In this document: piece by piece, positions 14,611 through 26,515 of the stretch
Layout of the letters: every line of letters begins with the position of its first letter
Numbering within the stretch: position 1 is the first letter of the stretch
Source of the DNA: Aphrophora alni
Taxonomy: Eukaryota; Arthropoda; Insecta; Hemiptera; Aphrophoridae
Length of the DNA: 64,000 bases
Direction of reading: 5' to 3'
Assembly (NCBI GenBank): GCA_963513935.1
Contig: OY740774.1
Coordinates: forward strand, 91,475,093 to 91,539,092
Notes under the pieces: model-generated
Told to the model about the DNA's origin: nothing
Database searches by the model: none
Seen by the model: only the letters and a program-made list of their open reading frames with translations
Translations under genes and position numbers: made by a program

Positions 14611-15944
14611 AGTGCCTTTGAGAGTAAGGGAATATTTTGTACTTTCTTTCGTTAAACCCGTAAATATATTCCTAGATTAATTTGTTGTAATTAATCATTG
14701 TTTTCATAGATTTTAACAAAGTTCATGAATTTGGAGAATTAAATAAATATCTAAACATAAAAGAATATATATATAAATAAATTAAATAAAGATTATGTTG
14801 ATAGGGCATTTTTTTCTTTCCTGACCTAAGGAGTCAAGCACCTGGTAAAAATTGTTACATTTATCACAAAACATCCTGTATATATTTAATATATATTTTA
14901 AGTTCCGTTACTTAAATACTATAAAATGTTTGGTAACGCCACCATATATATATAATATTACGTTTTGTGTTATATTTCATAAATCTTTCTTTGTACTCCA
15001 TAAATACTTGTACAGGGAATGAAGCTTAGACGTAATTCATTCTCTATGAATACCTATGAATTCAAATAATAATTTATAGCAATGACATACAAAGAAGACT
15101 CAATCCCAGTTGACTTGAGGAAATACAAATAAAATATTGCAAGAATTTAATACAACAATCCATTAAGTATTGTTGTATTATAATCAATAATACGCCTCAT
15201 TATTCATTTATCAAACAGTGTCACTAAAAGTTGTTGGTAATCTACTTTAAAGAGAGGAAGCACTGCATAGATTGTGTGTAATAGCTAGAGTGATTTAACC
15301 TTGATTCTAAAGAATGCACAATCGTTTGATTTTTACTATAAACATTAAGCTTGGATTTTGGAAAATGTTGTTACAGCTGGTCCGAGAGTGAATATGTATT
15401 GTCTGAGTTGCAAAACGTTTGTCAAAGTATATTGAGCTGAAAAATACTTGAATTTTAATATAGGGTACAATACTCCAGGAAAACAAGAAAATCCAATATA
15501 GTGTACATATATATTTTTAAATATTGAACTAGTAACATGCAGCTATAATTCTGTCGCTGAGTCCGTGCAGGTCACACGGACACAGGATCAATTCATTTAT
15601 GAATTAATCAATAGTTATGTAACTTTGTACCATATTTATAAAATTTAGAACAACTTTTTAACTTATCTATGTATGCCTGATAATTGTATGTTAAAGATTG
15701 TTATGTTTTGCACAAGTCTAAGATTGGATTTTGTATTACTTTTTTTGTAAATTATGTTTGGATGTGACATTCTTATTTTAAATTGTTTTAATGTGTTACC
15801 TAATAATTAAGACAACTAACATAACATCCCACTAAAATTGTTATAATTAATATCATATATATATATACCAAAAAAATATATTTTTTGAATTTAAAATATT
15901 TTAATTGCCCTATACTTTTATACTTTTCCTGTACTTGGACCTAA
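14611..15944. other. AT-rich intergenic, no gene seen
   Basis: Nothing recognised apart from a small hairpin at about 15149-15181 (ATACAACAAT against ATTGTTGTAT). Confidence 0.45.
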
Positions 15945-16200
15945 GTTCATCCTTGCCAATCTGTAAAACCTCGTGGGTTCACCTAAGTATACGCGTAACT
16001 ATTCCGAGGTATCTATCTGAATCTAAACTTATTTTTATGAAGTCTAAGGTTAGATCCCTCTATTTCATCTCTCATATCAGGTCTCTTGACCAACTATATT
16101 TATCTTCCAACCCTAATTCTAATAGAGTATTCGAGCTATCTCTGTGTATTCATGTTTTTATTTCCCTTTATAAGGTGATGATAACCGAGAGATTTTCGCG
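15945..16200 (+). repeat. tRNA-derived-SINE-like repeat, copy 1
   Basis: It carries a B-box-like GGTTAGATCCC at 16048-16058, then a pyrimidine-rich TTTCATCTCTCATATCAGG block, then a GAGTATTCGAG block and a tail ATAACCGAGAGATTTT. The same order recurs at five other places in the window. The head near 15950 is diverged. The open frame through it (15905-16207) is not a gene. Confidence 0.55.
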
Positions 16201-16744
16201 AAATTAGAAGGAAAAAAATCAATTCCTTTAAGCAGTTTTATTTCATCTACCGAAAGAGAGACATTTAAATCTTCTTTTATAAATTCCATTTATAGCACGC
16301 TCTATTCCACTACGTTGTTAGATAAAGGATATTTTAAGACACTTTATAGTTTAATTTTAGATTTATTTATCAATATTGTTTGCGTATTTAATTAAAGAAT
16401 AAATGTGCTGCAAACTGACATTCCTTGTATATACAGCACACAACATTTTATCTTAAATTCGTTTTTAACTAGTCACTCATAAGTTTAAAGTAAACCATGA
16501 TCGTTACAACTCTTAAAGTTGATATTACAAAACTTCATTTCTGTTCAGAAATCGTAGTTCACTGAAAATACATAGGACCTAGGTATTATTACCTTTATTG
16601 TTTTATTTTAAACGAACGTGACAGCTTTGTGGTCAGTTTGCCGGATATTACAACACACCAAAAACTAGACCGTGTAATGAAAGGGTTTCAAAATTCTAGA
16701 ACGTGTACGTCCCTTATTTACATTTAATAGGTGTAAGTAACCAA

Positions 16745-16862
16745 TAGTTGTCGTGAGACCTCTCGGGGGCTTCTCTATCTACGAATGTAATAATATTTTC
16801 TTGGTTGAGATCCCACTTTTTTTCCCTCCTAACAGGTTTCGTCTGAATAATTCTCTTTCTTT
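16745..16862 (+). repeat. tRNA-derived-SINE-like repeat, copy 2 (truncated)
   Basis: GGTTGAGATCCC at 16803-16814 is followed by a diverged CCTCCTAACAGGTTTCG block and ATTCTCTTTCT. The upstream CTCGGGGGCTTCTCTATCTAC resembles the head of the copy at 55745. Confidence 0.45.
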
Positions 16863-17166
16863 AAATGTTTAAAGTAACGATGACAAAAAAAATCCAAAAG
16901 CCAAAAAACGAAAAAAAAACTATTTGGTCCGTTTCATGACTGTACAATATATCATTGCTTTAAACCAATTCATAATTCCTTAATGGGTTAGGTTTTCTAT
17001 GTTGTCCCAGGAATAAAACTGAACAACTATTTATTTACAACTTCGTTTGAAGTTATTTGTCACAAAATATTTTGTTAGATGATGGAGATGTATTTGAAGA
17101 TATGTATAAATTACCATAAACATAACTTAATGTAGGTATTGAAACATTTAATCCTAGTTCCTCATA

Positions 17167-17167
<1 letters not shown>

Positions 17168-17224
<57 letters not shown>
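17168..17224. repeat. compound (TA)n(GA)n microsatellite
   Basis: About 19 TA units running directly into about 9 GA units. Confidence 0.95.
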
Positions 17225-17225
<1 letters not shown>

Positions 17226-17361
17226 TTTTTTTAAAAATTTGTATTCATGTTTATAAAATATTACTACTGGACATACAATTTGAAAATATCATTTAATGGC
17301 ATTCGTTGGGAGCTAACCCGTCAGTTCTAGTTTAAATGTTATTTTATATTGGTTTATGTAC

Positions 17362-17456
17362 TTATTATTATTATGGTTTGTTCGGATATTTACCATAATT
17401 TCTGTATATTAAAACTAACACACCATGTTTCGAGAGTATAAATAAAATATTATCAA
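17362..17456 (-). repeat. CGAAAC-tail repeat family, copy 1
   Basis: Read on the minus strand it gives TTGATAATATTTTATTTATACTC-type sequence, then CTCGAAACATGGTGTGTTAG, then a block ending ATGGTAAATATCCGAAC. The order matches copies at 54676, 54977 and 57958. Confidence 0.45.
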
Positions 17457-18109
17457 ATGTTAAGGCTAGAGGATAAAACTGAAACAATCACGAGTGAAAG
17501 GTTTTCCTGGACGGTGTCAGTTAGGAGCAGAGATCTTTTTCAACATATAAACTACAATATCATTGATGAAAATTAAATGAATTTTAGGAATGAAATAAGT
17601 AAATACTAACAGTTTTGTGATACAGTTAAAATATCGTTAAAGGAAAAACAAAAAGAAACGCTTGTAAACATTTTATACGAAAAAGACAGTTGCTGTTCTT
17701 CTTTATAGATAACAACGATGGGAGATATATAAAAAAGATATTAAACCAAAGGAAACAGGAGAAACGAATTGTTTGAAATATTTTAACGACTGTACATGAA
17801 TAGATTAGATAAGAATCGATGAAATACTACAATAATTGGAGGTGTAGACAGTAGAGTTTATTTGGTATGTAGTGGCGCTTGACCTTGATCAGGCAAACAG
17901 GTTCCCGTAACTTTTTAGTTATGGGGGAAGCGAGTGAGTTAGTGTTCCTTGTCAATGCGTTTCTAAGCAGTGTATTAAGAAAAACGTGTAATCAAGTAAC
18001 ATTGATGATATTGTACAACATCAGATATTGTAATATTACATATAATTAATTGTCACAGTAAGTAGAACAGTTTTTGTCAAATGGTTATTCATTTTAAAAT
18101 ACCTTATAG

Positions 18110-18534
18110 CAATGACTACATAAATACTATAAGACACGACATAGGATAGGGAAATAGTCTACGCTTTACGGGTGCTGTTCGTCACAAGTTTGACATACAG
18201 CTATCAGAAAGCGCTAGCAGCAGGTGCTTGACTGTACGCATCCCACTTGGTTGAGACTGTACAACTGTTGACACAGCATACTCAGTGTTGTCAGTTAGTG
18301 CGCTGAGATAAGCGATTCTCGACCTTCCCTCGCATCTCTGGTCCGATATGTGGCATCAGTGCGCAACTGAAACATTGTTTGACCGTAGAGCCACCTAGCG
18401 CCAGTCACATCAACTTCAGATTCTCTAGCAAAGAGCGACAGCTCCACACCCTAGCGGGTATTGGTCAACTCAAGAATAAGCGTAGAATATTTAACATGGC
18501 CATGTCGTGTCTTATAGTATTTATGTAGTCATTG
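18110..18534. mobile_element. 425-bp non-autonomous TIR transposon (MITE)
   Basis: Perfect 33-bp terminal inverted repeats begin CAATGACTACATAAA at 18110 and end with its complement at 18534. CTTATAG occurs on both sides (18103-18109 and 18535-18541) but once in the empty site of unit 2 (about 26576-26582), giving a clean 7-bp target duplication. The interior is GC-richer than the surroundings and has no transposase frame. A 7-bp duplication does not settle the superfamily; a relative of 8-bp-TSD families such as hAT is possible. Confidence 0.92.
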
Positions 18535-18934
18535 CTTATAGTTAGTGTTGATGAATCGCTGAAGGGCGGAACGGCGGGTATTGCAGTGTACACGGGTAAA
18601 CACTTCCCCTCCCTGGGCGGACCTCCCCACCCCAAGCCAGATCGCCATCCCTCCAAGCGCCACCATATAACAAATGAGCTATAACAGATTAGATGGCGTT
18701 TTATAAACACAAATAATGTTTGTAAAATGTCGTATGAAAAGATTTCTAAGGTGAGTCTGCATTAGAGGTCTTTCGTAAGAATATAGGTAGAGAACGTGGG
18801 TGATATGAAGGCCGCCAGAGAGAATGTCTAAACCTTGAACGATTGAAGAAGAAATTTATTGTTTTATTTCAATATTATTCCCTAAAACTAACAATTAAAT
18901 TACCTTTGGTTTCCGCCAGGTGACTTCTTTTTTA

Positions 18935-18977
18935 TACACACTTACGCGTTTCGAAGCTTGCGCTCCATCTTCAGAGT
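18935..18977 (-). ncRNA. hammerhead-ribozyme-like motif, unit 1
   Basis: On the minus strand: CUGAAGA (18974-18968, exact CUGANGA consensus), one unpaired U, stem II GGAGC/GCUUC with loop GCAA, GAAA (18952-18949), minimal stem III C-GC-G, UA, then AGU that can pair with the ACU preceding the core. Stem I is only three clean pairs. Stem III with a two-base loop is at the lower limit. The motif is kept unchanged in unit 2. Confidence 0.45.
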
Positions 18978-19172
18978 TCTATTTTCATTTTCACTTGGTG
19001 AAATAATTTTCTTTTTCACTATTAAAACAATAGTGACTTGGATACTATGAACATGATTCTTATTCCCTAAAAGTAAATTTAAAATATTCGTCTCCTGGTA
19101 AAAATCTTATATCCTTTTAAATAAAATAAATAAAAAGTTTTAAAATAAAAAAAAGTTAGCTTAACTGTCTTT

Positions 19173-19266
19173 ACAGGTACACTTTCAAAAGTTCCTTACC
19201 ACACTTTGATTTTTGTTATTTTGCTTATTCCCAAGTGTGGTAAGGGACTTTTGAAAGTGTACCTGT
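19173..19266 (+). repeat. perfect-stem hairpin of about 34 bp, unit 1
   Basis: ACAGGTACACTTTCAAAAGT at 19173 pairs with its complement ending at 19266. The stem is about 34 bp with a single T against G and a loop of about 26 bases. This is the size of a microRNA precursor, but it could equally be a tiny foldback transposon. The 124-codon plus-strand frame that starts inside it (19206-19580) begins at TTG, resembles no protein known to me and is not called as a gene. Confidence 0.6.
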
Positions 19267-20119
19267 ATATATTGTCACCACAGTGCTCTGTTCTTTGTTT
19301 ATTAACCGTCTTTCTTTGGTTTTTTGATTATACAACTAACAGTATTGCAAAGTTCGCTACAAACTCTAGGAACATGTGTATGCAGAGACTTACTATAGAG
19401 CACTACGTGTCAAAGTGGTTTCTGTACAGTTCCTTAAGAAGTAATTATTCCCTTCTTGCTTTAGGTAAAGGGATTGCGTGTTATCGATGCATGAACAAGT
19501 TGATTGCTTTCCTACAAACTTTAACACCATGCACGTTTAGTGTGCTCTATATTAAATCCGTGAAGGAAATGTGCAAGTAATTGATCATTTCAATTTCAAC
19601 TTCAAGTAAAGGAATACTTTCATAAAAAAACTTTAGCATTATATACTTAGTGTTCAGTGTGATGTTTGTTGTTTTGTTTCCCTTTTGTTGTTTCAAGGTC
19701 CCGTGTAGAGAGATTTCACAATGGTTAAAAAAAATTGTTATACTGTGTAATATATATTTATCCTGATTAAAACTCCTTCCGTACTTTCAAACAGTAATGA
19801 ATAACTTTTGCACTATGTCATTTACGATGTATATAAAATAAAATGATGCAATTGCTATACTCTTGCTTAATATATTTCTTATTACTGTTTCTATCCTGAT
19901 TGGTTAATAGTGGCTGTGTTAATATAGCATCTCTTACAAATTACTAAACTTAACAATAAATTTATTCCTACTGAGATATTTACAGAAATAAATTCTAATA
20001 ACTAGACAAAAATTATAAACAAAATTAAATATATTATTACATTATCAATCATGTATATGGAATAATAATAATGTAGAGTTTTTCCTTAATCCCAGTTTCA
20101 CTAATTAAAAAAAAAAAAC

Positions 20120-23100
20120 AACTGTTTTATAACTTTGTATCCGACAGTTAGATGTTGAACAAAACATTTAACTTTACACTAACTTTACTAACTTTACAAA
20201 CAATTTCACTAACTTTAATGCTAGCTTTAGAAGTAACTTCAATATTATAATCCTCTTAAACTTCTGATTTAAACAATGATTATTTTTTTCTAAAAGCAGT
20301 CAAATCTATTCAAATTTTGTAGATCACTCAAATTATAGTGTTTTAAAACTCTGTTTTATTTACTATCGTAAACCATTTCTTATACTATATATTATTTTCA
20401 ATGACAGTAAAAATAATATTCCTGTGACGTCACAGGCCATGCATACGCTGATAGAGGATTTTTAATTCGGACAATGAATGACCATACTTCAATTTTTCTT
20501 CGCCGTAACTCACGCATTTGCAAACAGAATTAACTACCACTCTTATCTTTACATTTCAGAATGCTGGATAAGCCCGTAACTTTTTGAAGAAAACCTGAAG
20601 AAATTCCCAGCTTGTCACACATGTGCTAAATCGCATATCTTTAAACTAACCGTCTGATTGATATTAAATAAATATGTTAAATCGCTTCATCAACACATAC
20701 GTATGATAACTGATTGGAGAAAGTAAACAACAATTAAAGTTCATCCATTAATACATTGAGTCTAAATAGGCAGATTTTTTTTATGCAAATTTCGTAATTT
20801 GTATCTAGTAAATCTATTAAAAAATTATGGTAAAATGAATTAACCGCAAGAATGCAATATCATCATAAATCAATTTGTTAATCAATGAAACTCTCTGGGG
20901 ATAACTGAAACAATTTATATAGTTTAAACAAATCTGAGTTGTTTCTATTAGGTTAATTTTTCTCCAATTATTTTCATAATTTGAATATGATAATGCTATT
21001 CCACTGCATATATGGTAGTCATAAAACTGTTATTCGTAGAGATATCTTTAGACACCCGTTATGGAGGAAAAAAATTTGAACGAATTTAAAAATAAATTGT
21101 TTATATTGTCAGTATTACACTAATTCAATTACCTATAATATAACTTGGAGGTTAGCTCGTAAATCGCCTATATCTGGTAGAATGATTTTTAGTGGAGTAA
21201 TGTGTGGTTAGCAGATCAAGTATTAATGTGCGTAAGTCTATCCTTTGGAACCAGAGTTCAATACTTTGCAATAACCATTGAATTTATACCTATATTATTT
21301 ATACAAAATTTGAGAGTATAAGAGGGATTGTATCTGTACGTCTATCTCGTTAAAACAAACGCTATCCGTTAGAAATACATGGACACGAGATATGATATCT
21401 ATATTTCAATATTTTACTTAATTTATAAACAATTATGAATATTACAAAATTTCCCAAAATAACTTTCCAACGAAGAATTTTTTAAATATAACACAGATTT
21501 CACAAAAATGTTTATATGTTATAAAATTTTTTTTTTAATTTAAAATTTAATGTACGGAAATTAAATTACGTGTCAACCTGATTTATTGTGTTGTTAGTGA
21601 AAATAGCTAAAATTAAACTAAATCTGTAATCTGATCAAATATTTGTCCTTTATAAAACATCTTTACTTTATAATCCGGACGTGTTTAAATTAGACAAAGT
21701 TCAAACTAAAAAACTGAGGAATTAAGATTTAACACAACACCTTCAGATGCGGCATAATCTTAATTAAGGTTGCTAAATTGCTTTATTATAATTCCTCTAA
21801 CATAGATGAAAATATAATTTTAGAGATATTTAAAATATTTATTCACTATTAATTTTATAAATAAAGTGATATAGTATAATGGAAAATTCAAAAAAATTTA
21901 ATTTTGAAATCACCTTAATATATTATTTTTGTAGAATCCAATTCAGTTTTAAATACTTAAAACAGTCAAAAAACAAAAATTAGAATTTACTGGGAGAAAA
22001 TAATTGTAGTACTAACTATAATTAACAATCCATATCAAGGTTATTACAAATTTATTATTATTTTTTATTGGATTTTAAATTGGATGATATACTGAGATCA
22101 GGTTAAAGTTTTTACGGCGAGATATTTTAGTTCCTGAAACAATATTCAATCTTGAAGAAAATGGAATATTCTTTTCCACGTTTTTTTAAAATTTTTTTTA
22201 TGAAAATATTTATTTCACAAACAAAAACAACAGTACACTTCAATAATACATATAAAAATGAAAATAATATGATACATATAAAACTTTAAAAAATAAATTT
22301 CAGTAATAATAACATTAAAAAAAACTATAATTACTTACACGTCAACAGTTGATTATAATGTAAATTATCTATCTTGTTTAAAAAAAACTTAATTCCTCTT
22401 CACTTAATGTAGATATCCACAATTCTCCTTGAAGTCTTTCTAACACTCGTGTATCTAGTAACAATATTACGACACTAGTATTGTTTAGTATATCTACAGT
22501 TTTTAAATTTCAGCTCCAATATTATTTTTATGAAACTATTTCAACCAGAAGTCTGAGATCTCCAACTGTTTGGGGGTATCCTTTGTCTCTTATCAGTCAG
22601 TCCAAGTTTCAACCTCAAACAGGTAGCCTAACCTGTCTTCTTAAAAATCCGCAGACACAAATCCTTTTTTTCTTTTCCTTTATTTATACGCATTTCGGCC
22701 AACCAATTAATTAATTGTGACTCATAAACAATTGTCATGTTTAGTCATTAAGAAGTCAATTGTTTTTGTTATGTGTTCATGACTTAAAATTGTATTTAGT
22801 TTGTGCGTTTAGAGCAGCTGTTCTCGCGTGTGCACATTACGGCGAAAGAACATTACCAAGAAAGGAACGCCGCCTCTACAAGGTACTGTGACATTAGATC
22901 TTAACTAAACATGACAGCAAAATTAATCAAAAACCATTTTATTAGTTGGTAATAATTTCAAAATGTCAATTACCTTTTCATGTCTTTTTCATTTCTATCT
23001 ACTTCCCAATCTAAGATATATTACTGAACCATCCACTTTTACCACAGTCGTTAAACCAACCGCAATATCAAAAATTTATGATTAGTAAACTATTAAAAAC

Positions 23101-24717
23101 TAGTTATTGATAATTATTATAAATACACTAATACACAAAACTATTTACAATAAGTAGAGTAATTAATTAGGTAATACATAAACTATTTTACATTACAAAA
23201 CCTAAAGTGTTTTATAATTATAATTAATTTATAAACGACAAAAATTCGGACTGTAAGTATTTAAATAAATCACGATTATAACAATGAAAGTATTGTTATA
23301 GCAATGTAGATAGTCTTTCCTATAGAGAAAAAAAAATAGTAGTCTATACAATTATTTTTTATATGCAAGTATTACAATATATAATAACATTGAACAATCA
23401 GTTATCCTTACAGTAAGAGCAGACTATTGTCATATGTATAGGAAGGTGACCGAACACATAGTTTAGGAGATTAATGTAACTGACTATTACCACAAATTAG
23501 AGGAACATCCCTGAGGTATTTAAACCAATTATTCCGGTATGTTGATTAATTACTGTTGATTTAGGACTGTTAACCACTTGAATGTTTTAGAAACCTGAAC
23601 ATCAGTGGTGTGGAACAACTTTAGTTTTATGTGTTATTGTAAAATTGGATACACACCATTCTACAACTTTATTTTTAATATAATTATTTTTAAAGCAAAT
23701 TATACACACTTTTGTCAAAAAACAATCAGTGAACACTGAGCAAATCTTCGAAACTGAGATGAAATAACCTATTGGATTTAGTAAAAATAAAAACAAAATG
23801 ATAAAAGTCTAATATTGAAAATTTTAGAAACAACAAAAACTGTTAGAAATTTTTTTAATTACTATTATTTTATTTATGACGGGTATAATTTTGTTCTGTT
23901 TATCAACAATAACTTTAATTTTAATTTATTTATACTAGTTACAAATACTATTAAATAAGTCAGGTTAGCTTGGTTACATAAAGACTTAAAATCAGCTCAA
24001 CTATAAGGTAACTCAAAAATAGGGATCAAATATCCCCTTGAAACTGTCAAGTTGGCAACAGTTCAGGAAAGAATTTTTACTACAGGTTAGTTTCCGCCTT
24101 TGCTTGACCTTAATATGTAATGTCTGTAAGCTCTTTCTTCTCTAGACTATCAATCTTTCTCACTACAGAACTGTGATTGTAATCATAAAGACACTAACAT
24201 CTTCTCAATCACATAATAGATTGACTTATTTGTAAGTCACTTTGTCAAGCAGCAGGATAAGTTTAGATATTCATTGCATAATTTGATTAGAAATATAGAC
24301 CAACCACCTATAACATTGTTCAGTAAGGTAACTTAAAGTTTATTTGTAACTAATTTGAAAATTAATAGAACTAACTACCTCTAGGAAAATGGATTATAAG
24401 TAAAAATTGAAAAATAATTAATAATGAAATAGTAATTTTCTGAAACATTGATTATGTTGTTAGAATTTTTAACATCAATTTGTTAATTACTGTTAACTAA
24501 TAAATCTTAAGTGTTAAATTAAATTTGATTTTAGTTTTTCTTCTTGAGAAGTAATGATAAAGTTTCATCCAGTCAGGGGGGAAAACAATCTAGGGAGTCT
24601 ATGACGAAGGTGATCTGAATTGATTTTATGCAGTAAAATATAAAATGACACAAAAGAGTTCACTAATAGAAAGAGGAGGGCTTCATAGAGTTTAAAAGTA
24701 CTTTTACTTAACTCACT
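20120..24717. other. interior of unit 1, no gene seen
   Basis: AT-rich DNA without recognisable genes. The part 22487-23071 also occurs at 35979-36564 and is therefore a dispersed repeat. From about 21681 to 24780 no difference to unit 2 was seen by eye. Confidence 0.5.
22487..23071. repeat. 585-bp dispersed segment, copy in unit 1
   Basis: Matches 30526-31110 in unit 2 exactly by eye and 35979-36564 with many substitutions and small indels. Its ends coincide in the third copy, so it was a discrete repeat or an older segmental copy. It is relatively GC-rich around TCTCGCGTGTGCAC. The short open frame 22481-22714 has no protein-like features. Confidence 0.75.
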
Positions 24718-25022
24718 TTACACTATAAAACGCTGAATCCCCTACCACAAGTTTGGTACATTAACACAAACACAAATAAAATATTTATTTGCCTTATGTT
24801 ATTATAATTCCCTGATGTAGATTTCGGTAACCAAGCTACCATCATCGGAGGGATCTGAAATAATACTCAAGAGTATTAATAATAATAATACTCAGATCCC
24901 TCCGATCTGAGTACATCAGGGAATTATAATAATATAAGGCAAATAAATATTTTATTTTATTTGTATTTGCGTTAGGGGATTTTACCAAACTTTTGGTAGG
25001 GGATTCAGTGTTTTATACAGTT
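24718..25022. mobile_element. palindromic foldback element, unit 1
   Basis: The left arm reads AAAACGCTGAATCCCCTACC ... AAATAAAATATTTATTTGCC ... ATTATAATTCCCTGATGTA. The right arm is the inverse with scattered differences, and the centre is a short AATAAT run near 24885. The hammerhead-like core lies only in the left arm; the right arm has the flanks TCCCTCCGAT and ACATCAGGGA with the core missing. It resembles two copies of the end of one element joined head to head. Confidence 0.75.
24809..24853 (-). ncRNA. hammerhead-ribozyme-like motif in foldback arm, unit 1
   Basis: On the minus strand: stem I UCCCU (24853-24849); core CCGAUGA (24848-24842); one U; stem II GGUAGC/GUUACC with loop UUG; GAAA (24825-24822); stem III U-A with loop CUAC; UC cleavage dinucleotide (24815-24814); stem I AGGGA (24813-24809), a perfect 5-bp match. 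It is the most complete of the hammerhead-like folds here, apart from C for U at the second core position. Confidence 0.55.
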
Positions 25023-26515
25023 TACATTCACCACAGTGCTCATTGAACATCTATTAACCCTTTTTATTAATATTAGTTAGGGATACATTTTTTTTAGATT
25101 AATGTACCAACAATAAAGTACAAGTAGGCCTATATATGTGTTATTAAAAATAATTTGGAAGTAAAGGGTTAATCTGGAAGTGTGGAAATAAACAATATAT
25201 ACGTATTTCAAGATGCATTTTAATGCATTTAATATATGTATTTTTATGTAGATGACATTTGAAGTAATCATTTTTATTGATTAAAAAATGCTACACTATA
25301 AATTTTTACTAGATACATAACTATACTAACTGCAAAGTAAAGTAAATGAATTTAGCAGTGAACTACAAATATACGTAATCAATAGAACTCAATATTAGTT
25401 ATGTTAATTTTGTTGTAAGTATTTATATAAAATAATGGCGGGTCAAAGCAACAAATTGCAAGGATATTATGAATGAATGATTGTATATCATTATTACGCT
25501 GTTTTTTTTTCCTCTGGTATAACGATAGTAGTTTAAGGTAGTTTTAAGTTTAAGGCAAATAATCACCTTCATGATTAAATGACACCGATTGCTTGCTATT
25601 TGTGAAACGTATTAGGTAAAATAATAATTTGATTATTGCGAGTAAAATTTTTTATTAAAATAAAATTAATATTTCACCTTAGTTTGTATACCTAGAAATG
25701 ACGCACACATTATTCGATGACGCTGTACTTATATAACCATGTGCGTGTATAACAATGTTTCATCAATGTTTTATACAACAATGTTTCATACCTTTTTGTT
25801 TTTAATTTAAAAACCTATTGGTAATATATCCTAATTAAAGAAAAGAAACAAAAGAGATAAAATGAAGACCTAGCTTTTGAATACTTTATTTACGTCAGCG
25901 TCGAAAAATAAAAAAAAGTTTGAAAAAAACGTCCTGGCAGGAAACATGAAGAGGAGAGATCTAATTACGGTGAAAAAGTGTGATCCAGCTATAATTACAC
26001 AGGGTATTCATGCTTGTACTGAATGTAGTGAGCATCTGATGGGGCGCACTACAACGTTTGCTGAACAGCAAAACTTCAAACGTCTACGCTAAATATAATG
26101 TACCTTAAGATGTGTCATTATTTAATTACAGGAAAAGAAACAATTATACGTCAGTAAGTATTAAGATTTGAAACATTTATAATACATATACAGAATGTTC
26201 AAAAACTTCAGGGTAGGTCAAAATAAGTAAAACATTCATATGAAAATACGCCTTAAGTTCTCTGTCTGTCCGCCATTTTATGATTTAAAAAAATCATTTA
26301 TAAATAAATTAGACACCGAGTCCAAATTTGGTATACATATATTTGTATGTGACTTTTTATAAATTTACCAAATCCAGGACTTTTGCGTTGAAAGTTTTCA
26401 AAAAAGCAACTGTTTAAAATATTTCCCTTTTAACGTACATTCAACGTTTTTATGAAAATGTCCTTCATCTAAAATCTTTCTAAGAATTTTTGCTTTCTAC
26501 TTAAATTTTATTTTA
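25023..26515. other. end of unit 1, short conserved open frame only
   Basis: AT-rich. A frame around 25880-26090 (peptide ITQGIHACTECSEHLMGRTT in part) is present in both units and may be a remnant of a transposon protein, but it lacks an ATG at its start and is not recognised. No gene called. Confidence 0.35.

Larger units (their letters stand above)
18044..26515 (+). repeat. tandem duplication unit 1 (about 8.04 kb plus an insertion)
   Basis: From AATTAATTGTCACAG onward this unit matches 26516-34577 base by base with an offset of 8039-8045. The junction is direct: ...TTAAATTTTATTTT ends unit 1 and AATTAATTGTC starts unit 2. Without its 432-base transposon insertion plus target duplication, unit 1 is about 8040 bases. 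It contains a large hairpin, two hammerhead-like motifs, a palindromic element and a few conserved short open frames, but no recognised gene. Confidence 0.95.

Noticed and set aside
19206..19580. 124-codon open frame conserved in both tandem units (also 27246-27620)
   Set aside because: It starts at TTG inside a hairpin, has no protein-like domain, and its conservation is fully explained by the recent duplication.
22481..22714. 77-codon frame repeated in unit 2 at 30520-30753
   Set aside because: It lies in the dispersed 585-bp segment; the third copy is disrupted and no protein features are visible.
25877..26092. Open frame with HACTECSEHLMG, also in unit 2 at 33922-34170
   Set aside because: It has no ATG start, its C-terminus differs between units through an indel, and no family is recognised; kept only as a remark.
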